From contig JADBYT010000008.1 in assembly GCA_020402865.1 (NCBI GenBank), positions 1 through 64,000 on the forward strand: a stretch of 64,000 nucleotides of DNA, in the 5' to 3' direction. Each line of letters opens with the position of its first letter. Position 1 is the stretch's first letter. Positions 46,037-53,512 of the stretch are shown one piece after another. Source of the stretch: Bacteroidota bacterium (GTDB taxonomy: Bacteria; Bacteroidota; Bacteroidia; Palsa-965). The position numbers were made by a program, and so were the translations under genes. Under the pieces are notes generated by a model, which worked only from the letters and a program-made list of their open reading frames with translations, made no database searches and was not told the origin of the DNA.

Positions 46037-46909
46037 ATGAAAAACTACATTGATATTTTTCTGCAAAGCTTCCGCGATTACGGCCGCTATCTGTGGAATG
46101 AAATTCTCCATCCGCACTGGGGCAATTATTTCTACTGGCTCATTGGCTTATCGTTTGTGGTGTGGGCGCTGGAGCTTGTGTTCCCGTGGCGCAAACAACA
46201 GAGAGCCATACGCGATGATTTCTGGCTCGATGTCTTTTACATGTTTTTCAATTTCTTTCTGTTCTCGCTCGTCATCTTCAATGGCGTGTCTAATGTAGGT
46301 GTACAGCTGTTCAATGATTTTATCGGGCTGTTTGGCTTGAAAAATTTAGTGGCTTTTGAAACCGGCAGCTGGCCGGTGTGGGCACAGTTACTCACACTGT
46401 TTATTGTACGCGATTTTGTGCAGTGGAATATTCACCGTCTGCTGCACCGTGTGCCGTGGTTGTGGGAAGTGCATAAAGTACATCATTCGGTGCAGCAAAT
46501 GGGTTTTGCGGCACACCTGCGCTATCACTGGATGGAAAATGTAGTGTACCGCACACTCGAATACATTCCGCTGGCCATGATCGGTTTCGGTATCAGCGAT
46601 TTTCTGCTTGTGCATTTGTTCACACTTGCCGTGGGTCATCTCAATCATGCCAACATTTATTTGCCGCTGGGCCCGCTCAAATACATTTTCAATTCGCCGC
46701 AAATGCACATCTGGCATCATGCCGAAGAAATGCCGCCCACACACAAAAACGGCATCAATTTCGGGCTCACACTCAGTGTGTGGGATTATCTTTTCGGCAC
46801 TGCCGTTATTCCGCACAACGGACGCGATATTCCGCTGGGTTTCGAGCGTGTAAATCAGTTTCCGCGCAGTTTCCTCGGCCAGCTGCTTTACCCCTTCCGC
46901 CGCCGTTGA
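46037..46909 (+). CDS. sterol desaturase / fatty-acid hydroxylase family membrane protein
   Basis: A 290-residue polytopic membrane protein with the di-iron histidine clusters of this superfamily: HRLLH (about 133-137), HKVHH (about 145-149), and HIWHH (about 229-233), plus a further H-x-N-H before it. Four or so hydrophobic stretches surround them. Members hydroxylate or desaturate lipid acyl or alkyl chains using oxygen. Its position 87 bp after the GlsA/GlsB-like pair suggests it modifies that lipid or another membrane lipid; substrate not determinable. Confidence 0.85.
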   Translation: MKNYIDIFLQSFRDYGRYLWNEILHPHWGNYFYWLIGLSFVVWALELVFPWRKQQRAIRDDFWLDVFYMFFNFFLFSLVIFNGVSNVGVQLFNDFIGLFGLKNLVAFETGSWPVWAQLLTLFIVRDFVQWNIHRLLHRVPWLWEVHKVHHSVQQMGFAAHLRYHWMENVVYRTLEYIPLAMIGFGISDFLLVHLFTLAVGHLNHANIYLPLGPLKYIFNSPQMHIWHHAEEMPPTHKNGINFGLTLSVWDYLFGTAVIPHNGRDIPLGFERVNQFPRSFLGQLLYPFRRR

Positions 46910-46930
46910 TTCCGGTTTCTGCACAAAGCC

Positions 46931-46938
46931 TATCTTTG
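46931..46938 (+). promoter_or_regulatory. -7 promoter element TATCTTTG immediately before engB
   Basis: TATCTTTG matches TAnnTTTG and ends 4 nt before the GTG start of engB, implying a leaderless transcript. A GTTG at 46904-46907 is a weak -33 candidate at 23-nt spacing. Confidence 0.55.
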
Positions 46939-46942
46939 TGCC

Positions 46943-47536
46943 GTGAAAATCTCCTCAGCCGTTTATATTTCCAGCAACGCCGACGTAAAAAAATGCCCGC
47001 CGGCCGATAAGCCTGAGTTTGCCTTCATTGGCCGCTCCAATGTAGGTAAGTCCTCACTCATCAATATGCTGTGCGGAATAAACGGACTGGCCCGCATCTC
47101 GGCGCGCCCCGGAAAAACACAGATCATCAATCACTACCTCATCAACAAGCAGTGGTACCTTGTTGATTTACCGGGCTACGGCTACGCCAAAGTCTCTAAA
47201 GAAAAACGTTCGGGCTTCGATAAAATGATCAGCGGCTACATTCTCGGCCGCAGCAATCTTATCTGCGTATTCGTACTTATCGACATACGCATTCCTCCGC
47301 AGGAAATCGACCTGCTTTTCATGGGCAACCTGGCCGAAAACGGCATTCCATTCTGCATGGTTTTTACCAAAGCTGACAAAATCGGGAAAGTAGCCGTAAG
47401 AAAAGCCGTTGCCGATTATCACAACCACATGCGTGCCGAGTGGGAAGAACTTCCCACACATTTCATCACCTCTTCCGAAAAAGGAACCGGCCGCGATGAA
47501 CTGCTGAAGTTTGTAGAAGCGAATAGTGTACTGTAA
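46943..47536 (+). CDS. engB: ribosome biogenesis GTPase EngB (YsxC/YihA)
   Basis: A 197-residue TRAFAC GTPase needed for 50S subunit assembly. G1 FIGRSNVGKSSLIN (about 28-41), G2/G3 region SARPGKTQIINHYL and LVDLPGYGYAKVS, and G4 VFTKADKIGK are intact. The start is GTG at 46943, just downstream of the -7 element TATCTTTG, giving the family opening MKISSAVYISSNAD. Monocistronic in this window. Confidence 0.95.
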   Translation: MKISSAVYISSNADVKKCPPADKPEFAFIGRSNVGKSSLINMLCGINGLARISARPGKTQIINHYLINKQWYLVDLPGYGYAKVSKEKRSGFDKMISGYILGRSNLICVFVLIDIRIPPQEIDLLFMGNLAENGIPFCMVFTKADKIGKVAVRKAVADYHNHMRAEWEELPTHFITSSEKGTGRDELLKFVEANSVL

Positions 47537-47749
47537 AAATTGATGGAGCGAAACGCAGGGAGCAATAAAAAACCGTTCGGCTCCTGCTACCTGCTCCAAG
47601 TCCTCCCGGCTTTTATGTATGGCTGCATCTCCGCAGGTCCGGGCTTTCCGCAGGTATCAGGGCTATACATTCATTCCGTCTGGTGCATTAAAATGTCTGT
47701 TTGCATGGGAGATGTATATGTAGTGGGAGTGTCTGGGGCGGGAACATCA
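47537..47749. other. non-coding stretch between engB and the 13-bp repeats
   Basis: About 210 bp with no credible gene. Just after engB it has a short region GGAGCGAAACGCAGGGAGC and AAACCGTTCGGCTCCTG with partial complementarity, which may help end the engB transcript. Nothing else recognisable. Confidence 0.5.
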
Positions 47750-47905
47750 AGCAGAGCATCTTAGCGTGGAGTCTTAGCTTGCGATATTAGCTTGCGATAT
47801 TAGCTTGCGATATTAACTTGCGATATTAGCTTGCGATCTTAGCTTGCGATCTTAGCTTGCGATCTTAGCTTGCGATCTTAGCTAGCGATCTTAGCTAGGG
47901 CGCGA
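47750..47905. repeat. 13-bp tandem repeat array, about 12 units
   Basis: Consensus AGCTTGCGATMTT. Clear units start at 47776, 47789, 47802, 47815, 47828, 47841, 47854, 47867 and 47880; the first four carry ATT and the next ones CTT, showing stepwise duplication of variants. Two diverged units precede (47750 AGCAGAGCATCTT, 47763 AGCGTGGAGTCTT) and one follows (47893). The 13-bp unit has no spacers. It ends at a GC-rich hairpin at 47898-47916. Confidence 0.93.
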
Positions 47906-47916
47906 GCATCGCGCCC
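47898..47916. terminator. GC-rich hairpin at the end of the repeat array
   Basis: GGGCGCGA / TCGCGCCC with a 3-nt loop GCA. It lies 14 bp past the stop of the Omp85-like gene (minus strand) and may end its transcript, although no U-run follows. Confidence 0.45.
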
Positions 47917-47929
47917 AAACGGGAATAAG

Positions 47930-49339
47930 CTAGAACGCAGCTACGGCGTGTAAAAACAAGCCGCGCTCGCCTAAGTGATTAAATGCAAACTCCGCGCGGA
48001 AAACCAAATCGTAATACGTCACCAGATCAGCACCCGCACCCACGCTTCGCTGCCACGTATTGCCCAAAAAATTATTGTCGGCAGCTTTACTGCTTCGGTC
48101 TTCCACATAAGCGGCATCGGCAAAAATGCCGGTGTAAATAGCTATTGGCACCGTATTAAATTTCTCCAGCGGAATCCATTTAAACCGCAGCATATACGTA
48201 GGCAAAAGCCGGAAACGCAACGCCGCTTTGGCCAGCGCATAGCTTTGCCCGTCAATCACGTAATACTCGTAGCCGCGTACATACACACTTGTGCCCAGCG
48301 CCCGGCGCATATAATACGGCTGCACGGGGCCGGGCATCCAGCGCACGCGCAGCATGCCTGCCGCAAACCAGCGTTTGCCAAGCGGCACATATTTCCGCAC
48401 ACCCGCTACCAGCAAATTTACCTCCGGCGACTCCTCGCCGCGCCCGGCAAAACCTATGCGCCCCGCTTCCAGTTCCACATATGTACCACGTAAAGCATAC
48501 GGCCGGTAATCGCGGTTATCAAACACCAGCCGCCACGAAAAACTGAAATACGGCATACGCAAATTGCGACCGGCAATGTAGTCGGGCGCCAATGTGCGTA
48601 CCGTATCGGCAATGCGCAGGTCGGTGAAGCGGAGTTCAAACGTTTGCCGCAGATACAGTCCTTTGCGCCATGCCAGCGCCGCTGCGGCTGCTGTTTCGGT
48701 GCGCAGCGGATCGTTATAGCTGCGGTAAAACTTCCATTTGTTCTGCTGCGTGGTAAACGCCACCTCCTTCACCTGCGAGTATGCCGCCGCTACCGAAAAG
48801 CCAAGCGTTTGCTTTTTGTTCAGGTAGGGCACACTGTAGGTAAGACCCAGCTGCGGCGCATAACCCACACGCACTTTGAGCTGCAGTGTTTCACGGCGGC
48901 CGCGGAAATTGTTGCGTATCAGATACCCGCCAATGCTGGCCCGCGCCAGGTTGTGCCCGTTTCGCCACCATGTATTGATATTGGGCTCCGCCACTTCAAA
49001 CAGCGGCGTGGGCCAGGTGTACCAGCGTTCATTTACTTCCACCATCACCACGCGGCAAAGCGTATCGCCCGGCATACACACCTGTCCCACACTCACCGTA
49101 TTAAACAGCGATGTATTGATGAGGTTTTGCCGCGAGCGCTCCATTTCCTGCACCACTGCGGCAGCCTCCAGCGTATCACCTTCGGCAAAGGTGAGCTCAC
49201 GCAGAATAATCGGCGCTTTGGTTTGCGTATTGCCGCGTATTACAATTGTACGCACCACCACACGCACACTATCCTGCGCAGCAACTAAAGCGGCGCAGTG
49301 CAACATAAAAAACAAAAGCAGCAAACGTAGGCGAGGCAT
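47930..49339 (-). CDS. Omp85-family outer-membrane protein with a single POTRA domain
   Basis: A 469-residue protein: signal peptide (MPRLRLLLLFFMLHCAALVAAQ), one POTRA-like domain at about 26-108 (VRTIVIRGNTQTKAPIILREL, EMERSRQNLINTSLFNTVSV), then a 16-strand-type barrel ending in a C-terminal Phe (HAVAAF). The loop-6 motif appears as YVRGYEYYVIDG near 330. BamA has five POTRA and TamA three, so this is a short member closer to patatin-linked or TpsB-like Omp85 proteins. Partner and substrate unknown. Conserved neighbour relations not recognised. Confidence 0.85.
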   Translation of the reverse strand: MPRLRLLLLFFMLHCAALVAAQDSVRVVVRTIVIRGNTQTKAPIILRELTFAEGDTLEAAAVVQEMERSRQNLINTSLFNTVSVGQVCMPGDTLCRVVMVEVNERWYTWPTPLFEVAEPNINTWWRNGHNLARASIGGYLIRNNFRGRRETLQLKVRVGYAPQLGLTYSVPYLNKKQTLGFSVAAAYSQVKEVAFTTQQNKWKFYRSYNDPLRTETAAAAALAWRKGLYLRQTFELRFTDLRIADTVRTLAPDYIAGRNLRMPYFSFSWRLVFDNRDYRPYALRGTYVELEAGRIGFAGRGEESPEVNLLVAGVRKYVPLGKRWFAAGMLRVRWMPGPVQPYYMRRALGTSVYVRGYEYYVIDGQSYALAKAALRFRLLPTYMLRFKWIPLEKFNTVPIAIYTGIFADAAYVEDRSSKAADNNFLGNTWQRSVGAGADLVTYYDLVFRAEFAFNHLGERGLFLHAVAAF

Positions 49340-49374
49340 CGTGGTTGGTAAAAACTAAGATACAATTAAACGCA

Positions 49375-49409
49375 CAACGCCCCGCAGACTTTTAAGTTGC
49401 GGGGCGTTG
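49375..49409. terminator. GC-rich hairpin between two minus-strand genes
   Basis: A 12-bp stem (CAACGCCCCGCA / TGCGGGGCGTTG) with an 11-nt loop, between the CBS-domain gene and the Omp85-like gene. It has no clear U-run but probably separates the two transcripts. Confidence 0.6.
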
Positions 49410-49428
49410 CACTTATTTGGCGTAACCG

Positions 49429-50091
49429 TTACATATTTATGAAATTCATAAACTCGTCGTAACGGCGCTTGAGGTCTTCGGTAAATTCGCTTTGATGGTG
49501 CGTGGCCAGCACGGTATAATTGTAACGTGCAAAAGTTTGCAGAATACGCGATAAATCCTCGCGGTTAATCTTCAGCGTGACAAGAATTTTCGAGTTATCA
49601 GCCAACGGTGAAACATACACGCTCAGAATCTTGGCATCATTCCCTTCTACAATCTGCGCAATCTGCGAAAGCGAATAGTCCACACTGTTCACTTCCAGCT
49701 CCAGAATTCCGCCCGGCTCGCGCACTGCAGCAAGTGTTGCCATGCGTTCGGCCAGTCGCTGTATGCTTATGGTGCCTGAATAATGGCCGTTTTCATCGGT
49801 CACGGCAATTACATCAAGATTCAGTTCGGCCATGAGTTTCAATGCATCATATACATGCTGCGTACCCAGCAGCACCGGCCGCACCAGCGAAATACGCTGT
49901 GAACCGATGGGTGCATCAGGGTCGTTGAAATCAAGAAGAATAGAATCGGAGATAATGCCCACGAATTCGGTGCCGTTTATCACCGCCAGATTCGACACAC
50001 GAAATTCGTCCATCCAGCGCAAAGCCTTTTCAGCCGTATCGTCAATCCGAAGCGGCGGTATATCGTCGGTAATGAGGTCGTTTGCTGTCAT
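49429..50091 (-). CDS. CBS-pair protein with C-terminal ACT-like domain
   Basis: A 220-residue cytoplasmic protein. Two CBS motifs bind an adenosyl ligand in this family: residues about 1-60 (LITDDIPPLRIDDTAEKALRWMDEFRVSNLAVINGTEFVGIISD) and about 68-125 (RPVLLGTQHVYDALKLMAELNLDVIAVTDENGHYSGTIS). Residues about 128-200 resemble an ACT-like regulatory fold (GGILELEVNSVDYSLSQIAQIVEG, SKILVTLKINREDLSRILQTF). No enzyme domain is attached, so it probably senses a nucleotide or amino acid and acts on a partner. A -7-like TACATTTG lies at 50133-50140. Confidence 0.88.
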   Translation of the reverse strand: MTANDLITDDIPPLRIDDTAEKALRWMDEFRVSNLAVINGTEFVGIISDSILLDFNDPDAPIGSQRISLVRPVLLGTQHVYDALKLMAELNLDVIAVTDENGHYSGTISIQRLAERMATLAAVREPGGILELEVNSVDYSLSQIAQIVEGNDAKILSVYVSPLADNSKILVTLKINREDLSRILQTFARYNYTVLATHHQSEFTEDLKRRYDEFMNFINM

Positions 50092-50132
50092 TTTTCTCTA
50101 CGCTGTGCCCCGGTTTGCCGGAGCGGGTCTTA

Positions 50133-50140
50133 CAAATGTA
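50133..50140 (-). promoter_or_regulatory. -7 promoter element TACATTTG
   Basis: Minus-strand TACATTTG matches TAnnTTTG, 41 nt upstream of the CBS-domain gene. No -33 TTTG found at the standard spacing. Confidence 0.45.
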
Positions 50141-50337
50141 AACTTTCTTTCGGGCCGCAGTCACGGTCTGGCATTTTGTTCCATTTTTTAACTGCAAAAA
50201 CCAGACCGCGAAAAACGGCTTCTAGAAATATAACGCCGGAAGCGGCAAAAAGTTAAATCGGAACGGTAAGTGGCGGCTAAATTTTAGCAGAAGGCCGGAT
50301 TTAGACAACGGATTACCAGTGTGCTTCGAAGTAAAGG

Positions 50338-50886
50338 TTATGCCGCCACAACTTCCAGTGGTATCAATCCGGGAATTCCTGAATAATCCAACGCACTGCT
50401 GTACAGGTAATGCTCGGCGCTTGATACAATACCCGCTTTTACCGGATTCTGATGGATGTAGTTCATTTTCTGCGCCGTAACGTGTGGTGAATACAACACA
50501 ATCGGGTGACTTCCATTTTGCCAGAGTTGATAGTAAGTATTGTCGGGGTTTCCTTTTCCAGCGTTATTAAAAATCCAGAGCAGCCATGTACGGCGGCTTT
50601 CTTCACGATGCGTGGTAAGGTGTTTAATGATTCTCTTTGCGGTGTACTTTTTAAAGTCGCGGATAATGGCACCTGGTGTGTTATTTTCTGCACTCATTAT
50701 CATGTGCAGATGGTTCGACATCAAACACCAAGCATGCACTTTAAGGCCTTTATGTGTTATGCAATAATTAAGGCTTTCCACGATAATATCTCGATAATCT
50801 TTTCGGGTGAAAATATCAACCCAGCGTACAACGGTGAACGTGACGAAATATGGTAAACGGGAATCATGAAATTTATAGTTGCTCAT
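50338..50886 (-). CDS. REP-associated tyrosine transposase (RAYT, Y1/IS200-like)
   Basis: A 182-residue HUH-superfamily single-strand transposase. The metal-binding HUH motif is SNHLHMIM with His59 and His61, preceded by the typical VHAWCLMSNH; the candidate nucleophile is Tyr81 in FKKYTAKRI. QNPVKAGIV and YLYSSALDY near the C-terminus are typical of RAYT proteins. Such enzymes are usually single-copy genes flanked by, and acting on, REP palindromes rather than mobilising themselves. A 173-nt palindromic element begins 60 bp upstream of its start. The protein looks complete. Confidence 0.92.
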   Translation of the reverse strand: MSNYKFHDSRLPYFVTFTVVRWVDIFTRKDYRDIIVESLNYCITHKGLKVHAWCLMSNHLHMIMSAENNTPGAIIRDFKKYTAKRIIKHLTTHREESRRTWLLWIFNNAGKGNPDNTYYQLWQNGSHPIVLYSPHVTAQKMNYIHQNPVKAGIVSSAEHYLYSSALDYSGIPGLIPLEVVAA

Positions 50887-50946
50887 GTATGTAAATATTG
50901 AATTGATTGTAAAAAAATATGGTCAGATTTCCTGAAGCATCTTTAT

Positions 50947-51119
50947 AAAAAGTTGCAAACTTTTTCAATTCTGGCGTCCGGTTTAGTTCGTCTGCGACGA
51001 AGTAAACCGGACGCAGCAGTACATGGCTGCCGCGTTGCGGCAGCTGGTAGCTGCGGGAAGTTTCAATCAGCTTCGCTGATTAAACTTTCTGCATTGGTTG
51101 AAAAAGTTTGCAACTTTTT
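50947..51119. mobile_element. 173-nt cloverleaf-like palindromic element (BIME/REP-like)
   Basis: Perfect 22-nt terminal inverted repeats at 50947-50968 and 51098-51119 (AAAAAGTTGCAAACTTTTTC..) enclose three hairpins: arms 50974-50985/51003-51014 (12 bp) plus an inner 6-bp stem with loop TGC; 51026-51033/51037-51044 (GCTGCCGC/GCGGCAGC, loop GTT); and 51058-51071/51075-51087 (loop TTC, one bulged C). The whole can fold into a four-way cloverleaf. It lies between the recQ stop (11 bp away) and the RAYT start, the typical address of REP elements. Coding potential is absent. Confidence 0.88.
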
Positions 51120-51129
51120 CAACCAATAC

Positions 51130-53340
51130 TTAGTTCTTTTCCAGCCAGGCCAGCGCCAAACGAATTTTATGATAAGGCACATCTCCCCCCAACGCATCAA
51201 ACACCGGCTTGAGCGCAGTTACCTTGCCCAATTTCTCCAATGCAATTTTCACCTTCGCAATTTCCCCGTCTGTCACAAAATCCCTGATATTCATTGGCTC
51301 GCCATTGAGATAAAGCTGGGCAATATGGCTCCAGATAGTGGTAGGATTAAGCTGACGACGCTGTGCAATTTCCTCCACATTCAACCCCTGCCGGTACATT
51401 TCCAGTGTTTCGCGGTAGCTGTCGCCGCGGGCTTTTTTCTTTGCGGGTGCCGCGCTGCTTTCATCGCTTCCGCCCCCCGCAAAGCTTTTTATCGCTTCAA
51501 TAAATACTTCGCCATAAAGCTCAAATTTATGCCGTCCAACGCCCGATACAGCCATCATGTCTTCTTCCGTTTGCGGCAATTCGGCGGCCATTTCGCGCAG
51601 GGTGCGGTCGCTGAATACAATGTAGGGCGGCACCCCTTCGTCGTTGGCAATGTTCAGGCGTAAACGGCGTAACTGCTGAAACAACTGCTCTTCGGGTGTT
51701 GCATCTGTAGTTTGCGCCGGCATGCTGCGCTGCTTCTGCCGGGCTTCTTTCTTTTGCTTTTTCTCTTGCGGTGTTTCATGCACAAGCACGCTCAGCTGCA
51801 CTTTGCCCATGCCTTTCAGTACCTGGCGGCCGGCCTCGGTTATCTTCAGCGCAAAGCCTTCGTCGTAGGCAATTTCGAGCAGGCCAAGGTGAATGAACTG
51901 CAGCATGTATTGCTGCCAGTCGGCAAAAGACACATCGCGGCCTGCCCCCCAGGTTTTAATCTGGTGGTAATTCCGCTCCAGCACCTCCGCACGCGATGAA
52001 CCGCGCAGCACATCCACCAGCATGTTAATGCCCGCCTCCTCGTTTGTGCGCACCACAGCCGACAGGGCTTTCTGCGCCAGTACTGTGCCATCGAAAAACG
52101 CAGGCGGATTTTTACATACATCGCAGTTCCCGCAATCGTTTTGCGCCGCTTCGCCAAAGCACGACAGCAAAATGCGGCGGCGGCAAATATTGGCTTCGGC
52201 CACCTGCTGCATGCGTTGCAGCTTGGCGGCATTCAGCTCGGGCTGACCACTTTCGGCCGCCAGTTTCGAAAGCAGCACCAGATCGCCCACGGTGTGAAAC
52301 AGCAGCGTATCGGCCGGAGCACCATCGCGGCCGGCACGGCCTATTTCCTGGTAATAGCTTTCGGGATTCTTCGGCAGGTTGTAATGAATCACCCAGCGCA
52401 CGTTCGACTTGTCGATACCCATGCCAAAAGCCACCGTGGCGCACACCACCTGAATGCGGTCGTGAATGAAATCGAGCTGGGTGCGTTCGCGCGAGGCATT
52501 GTCCATACCCGCATGGTAGCAGGCGGCGTTTATACCTTCTGCTTTCAGCGTTTCGGCCAGCTCTTCGGTAAGGCGGCGGCTCATGCAGTAAATTATGCCC
52601 GGCTGGCCCGGACGGTCGGCAATAAAATCGGCTATTTCTGTATCGCGCTGCTTTTTGTTGAGGCCATGTTTTACGGCAAGGCTGAGGTTGGGCCGGTCAA
52701 ACGAGGCTACAAACACGTTCGGATTGTTGAGCGCAAGCTGGCGGATTATGTCGCGGCGGGTGATTTTATCGGCTGTGGCGGTGAGCGCCATTACCGGAAT
52801 GCCCGGCAGCAAAGTGCGCAGCTGATGAAGCTGGGTGTATTCCGGCCTGAAATCATGCCCCCAGGCCGAAATGCAGTGCGCCTCGTCTATTGCAACAAAG
52901 CTTATGGGAAATTGCTGCTTCAGCCAGGGCAAATCGCTCAGCATACGTTCGGGCGAGAGATAGAGCAGTTTCACTTCGCCGTTGCGGCAGCGCATTACAA
53001 GATCCTGCTGCTCGCCCGGCGACACCGCGCTGTTCAGTGCGCCCGCGCCAATACCAGCCGCCCGCAACGCATCCACCTGATCTTTCATCAGCGCCAGCAA
53101 AGGCGAAATCACAATACATACACCGTCTTTCAGCAAGGCCGGCACCTGAAAGCATATTGATTTGCCGCCGCCTGTGGGCATCAGCACCACCGTATCACAC
53201 CCGGCCAGCACCGAATCGATAATATCCTGCTGCAACGGCCTGAACTGTTCATAGCCGAAATACTCTTTCAATACGTGCTGTGCGCGCTCCTGCATCGGGA
53301 GGCTTTGTGTGTGTGCTGCTGTGTCGGTAAATAAATTCAT
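51130..53340 (-). CDS. recQ: ATP-dependent DNA helicase RecQ
   Basis: A 736-residue 3'-5' helicase. Q motif EYFGYEQFRPLQQDII, Walker A MPTGGGKS, DEAH box (AIDEAHCISAWGHDFRPEY, split here at its halves), motif VI QEIGRAGRDG, then the RQC zinc site (CRRRILLSCFG to CGNCDVCKNP), winged helix, HRDC domain (LRREMAAELPQTEEDMMAVSGVGRHKFELYG region, about 565-615), and an extra C-terminal helix-turn-helix (MYRQGLNVEEIAQRRQLNPTT, about 655-675) seen in the RecQ forms of several phyla. Two -7-like boxes lie at 53381-53388 and 53396-53403. Confidence 0.96.
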   Translation of the reverse strand: MNLFTDTAAHTQSLPMQERAQHVLKEYFGYEQFRPLQQDIIDSVLAGCDTVVLMPTGGGKSICFQVPALLKDGVCIVISPLLALMKDQVDALRAAGIGAGALNSAVSPGEQQDLVMRCRNGEVKLLYLSPERMLSDLPWLKQQFPISFVAIDEAHCISAWGHDFRPEYTQLHQLRTLLPGIPVMALTATADKITRRDIIRQLALNNPNVFVASFDRPNLSLAVKHGLNKKQRDTEIADFIADRPGQPGIIYCMSRRLTEELAETLKAEGINAACYHAGMDNASRERTQLDFIHDRIQVVCATVAFGMGIDKSNVRWVIHYNLPKNPESYYQEIGRAGRDGAPADTLLFHTVGDLVLLSKLAAESGQPELNAAKLQRMQQVAEANICRRRILLSCFGEAAQNDCGNCDVCKNPPAFFDGTVLAQKALSAVVRTNEEAGINMLVDVLRGSSRAEVLERNYHQIKTWGAGRDVSFADWQQYMLQFIHLGLLEIAYDEGFALKITEAGRQVLKGMGKVQLSVLVHETPQEKKQKKEARQKQRSMPAQTTDATPEEQLFQQLRRLRLNIANDEGVPPYIVFSDRTLREMAAELPQTEEDMMAVSGVGRHKFELYGEVFIEAIKSFAGGGSDESSAAPAKKKARGDSYRETLEMYRQGLNVEEIAQRRQLNPTTIWSHIAQLYLNGEPMNIRDFVTDGEIAKVKIALEKLGKVTALKPVFDALGGDVPYHKIRLALAWLEKN

Positions 53341-53380
53341 GGGTAAAATCAGATTAATTGGGATAAAGATTATCGGGCAG

Positions 53381-53403
53381 CAAAACTACTTTGTACAAAG
53401 ATA
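53381..53403 (-). promoter_or_regulatory. two candidate -7 elements upstream of recQ
   Basis: Minus-strand TAGTTTTG (53388-53381) and TATCTTTG (53403-53396) both satisfy TAnnTTTG, 40 and 55 nt upstream of the recQ ATG. No -33 TTTG at 19-21 nt from either was seen. Confidence 0.45.
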
Positions 53404-53462
53404 CGGAAGCCGTTGGTGTTGCTTGTAGTCGGGTGTAGTCGTTTACAAACGGTTGCATAAAA

Positions 53463-53492
53463 AAAGCACACGCAAAAATTCACGTGTGCTTT
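53463..53492. terminator. hairpin terminator
   Basis: A 10-bp stem (AAAGCACACG / CGTGTGCTTT) with a 10-nt loop and flanking A-run, which is a U-run on the minus strand. It ends the T9SS cargo gene at 53513. Confidence 0.78.
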
Positions 53493-53512
53493 CTTCTCGA
53501 AAAACAAAAAAC

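Noticed and set aside
47540-47764. 74-codon open frame after engB
   Set aside because: No protein-like pattern, runs into the 13-bp repeats, and no promoter or Shine-Dalgarno site.
47750-47905. Possible CRISPR array
   Set aside because: Unit length is 13 bp with no spacers between units.
50947-51119. Possible tRNA or riboswitch because of the cloverleaf-like fold
   Set aside because: No tRNA T-loop (GGTTCRA), no anticodon-arm pattern or CCA-type end, arms far too long, and it lies next to a RAYT gene.
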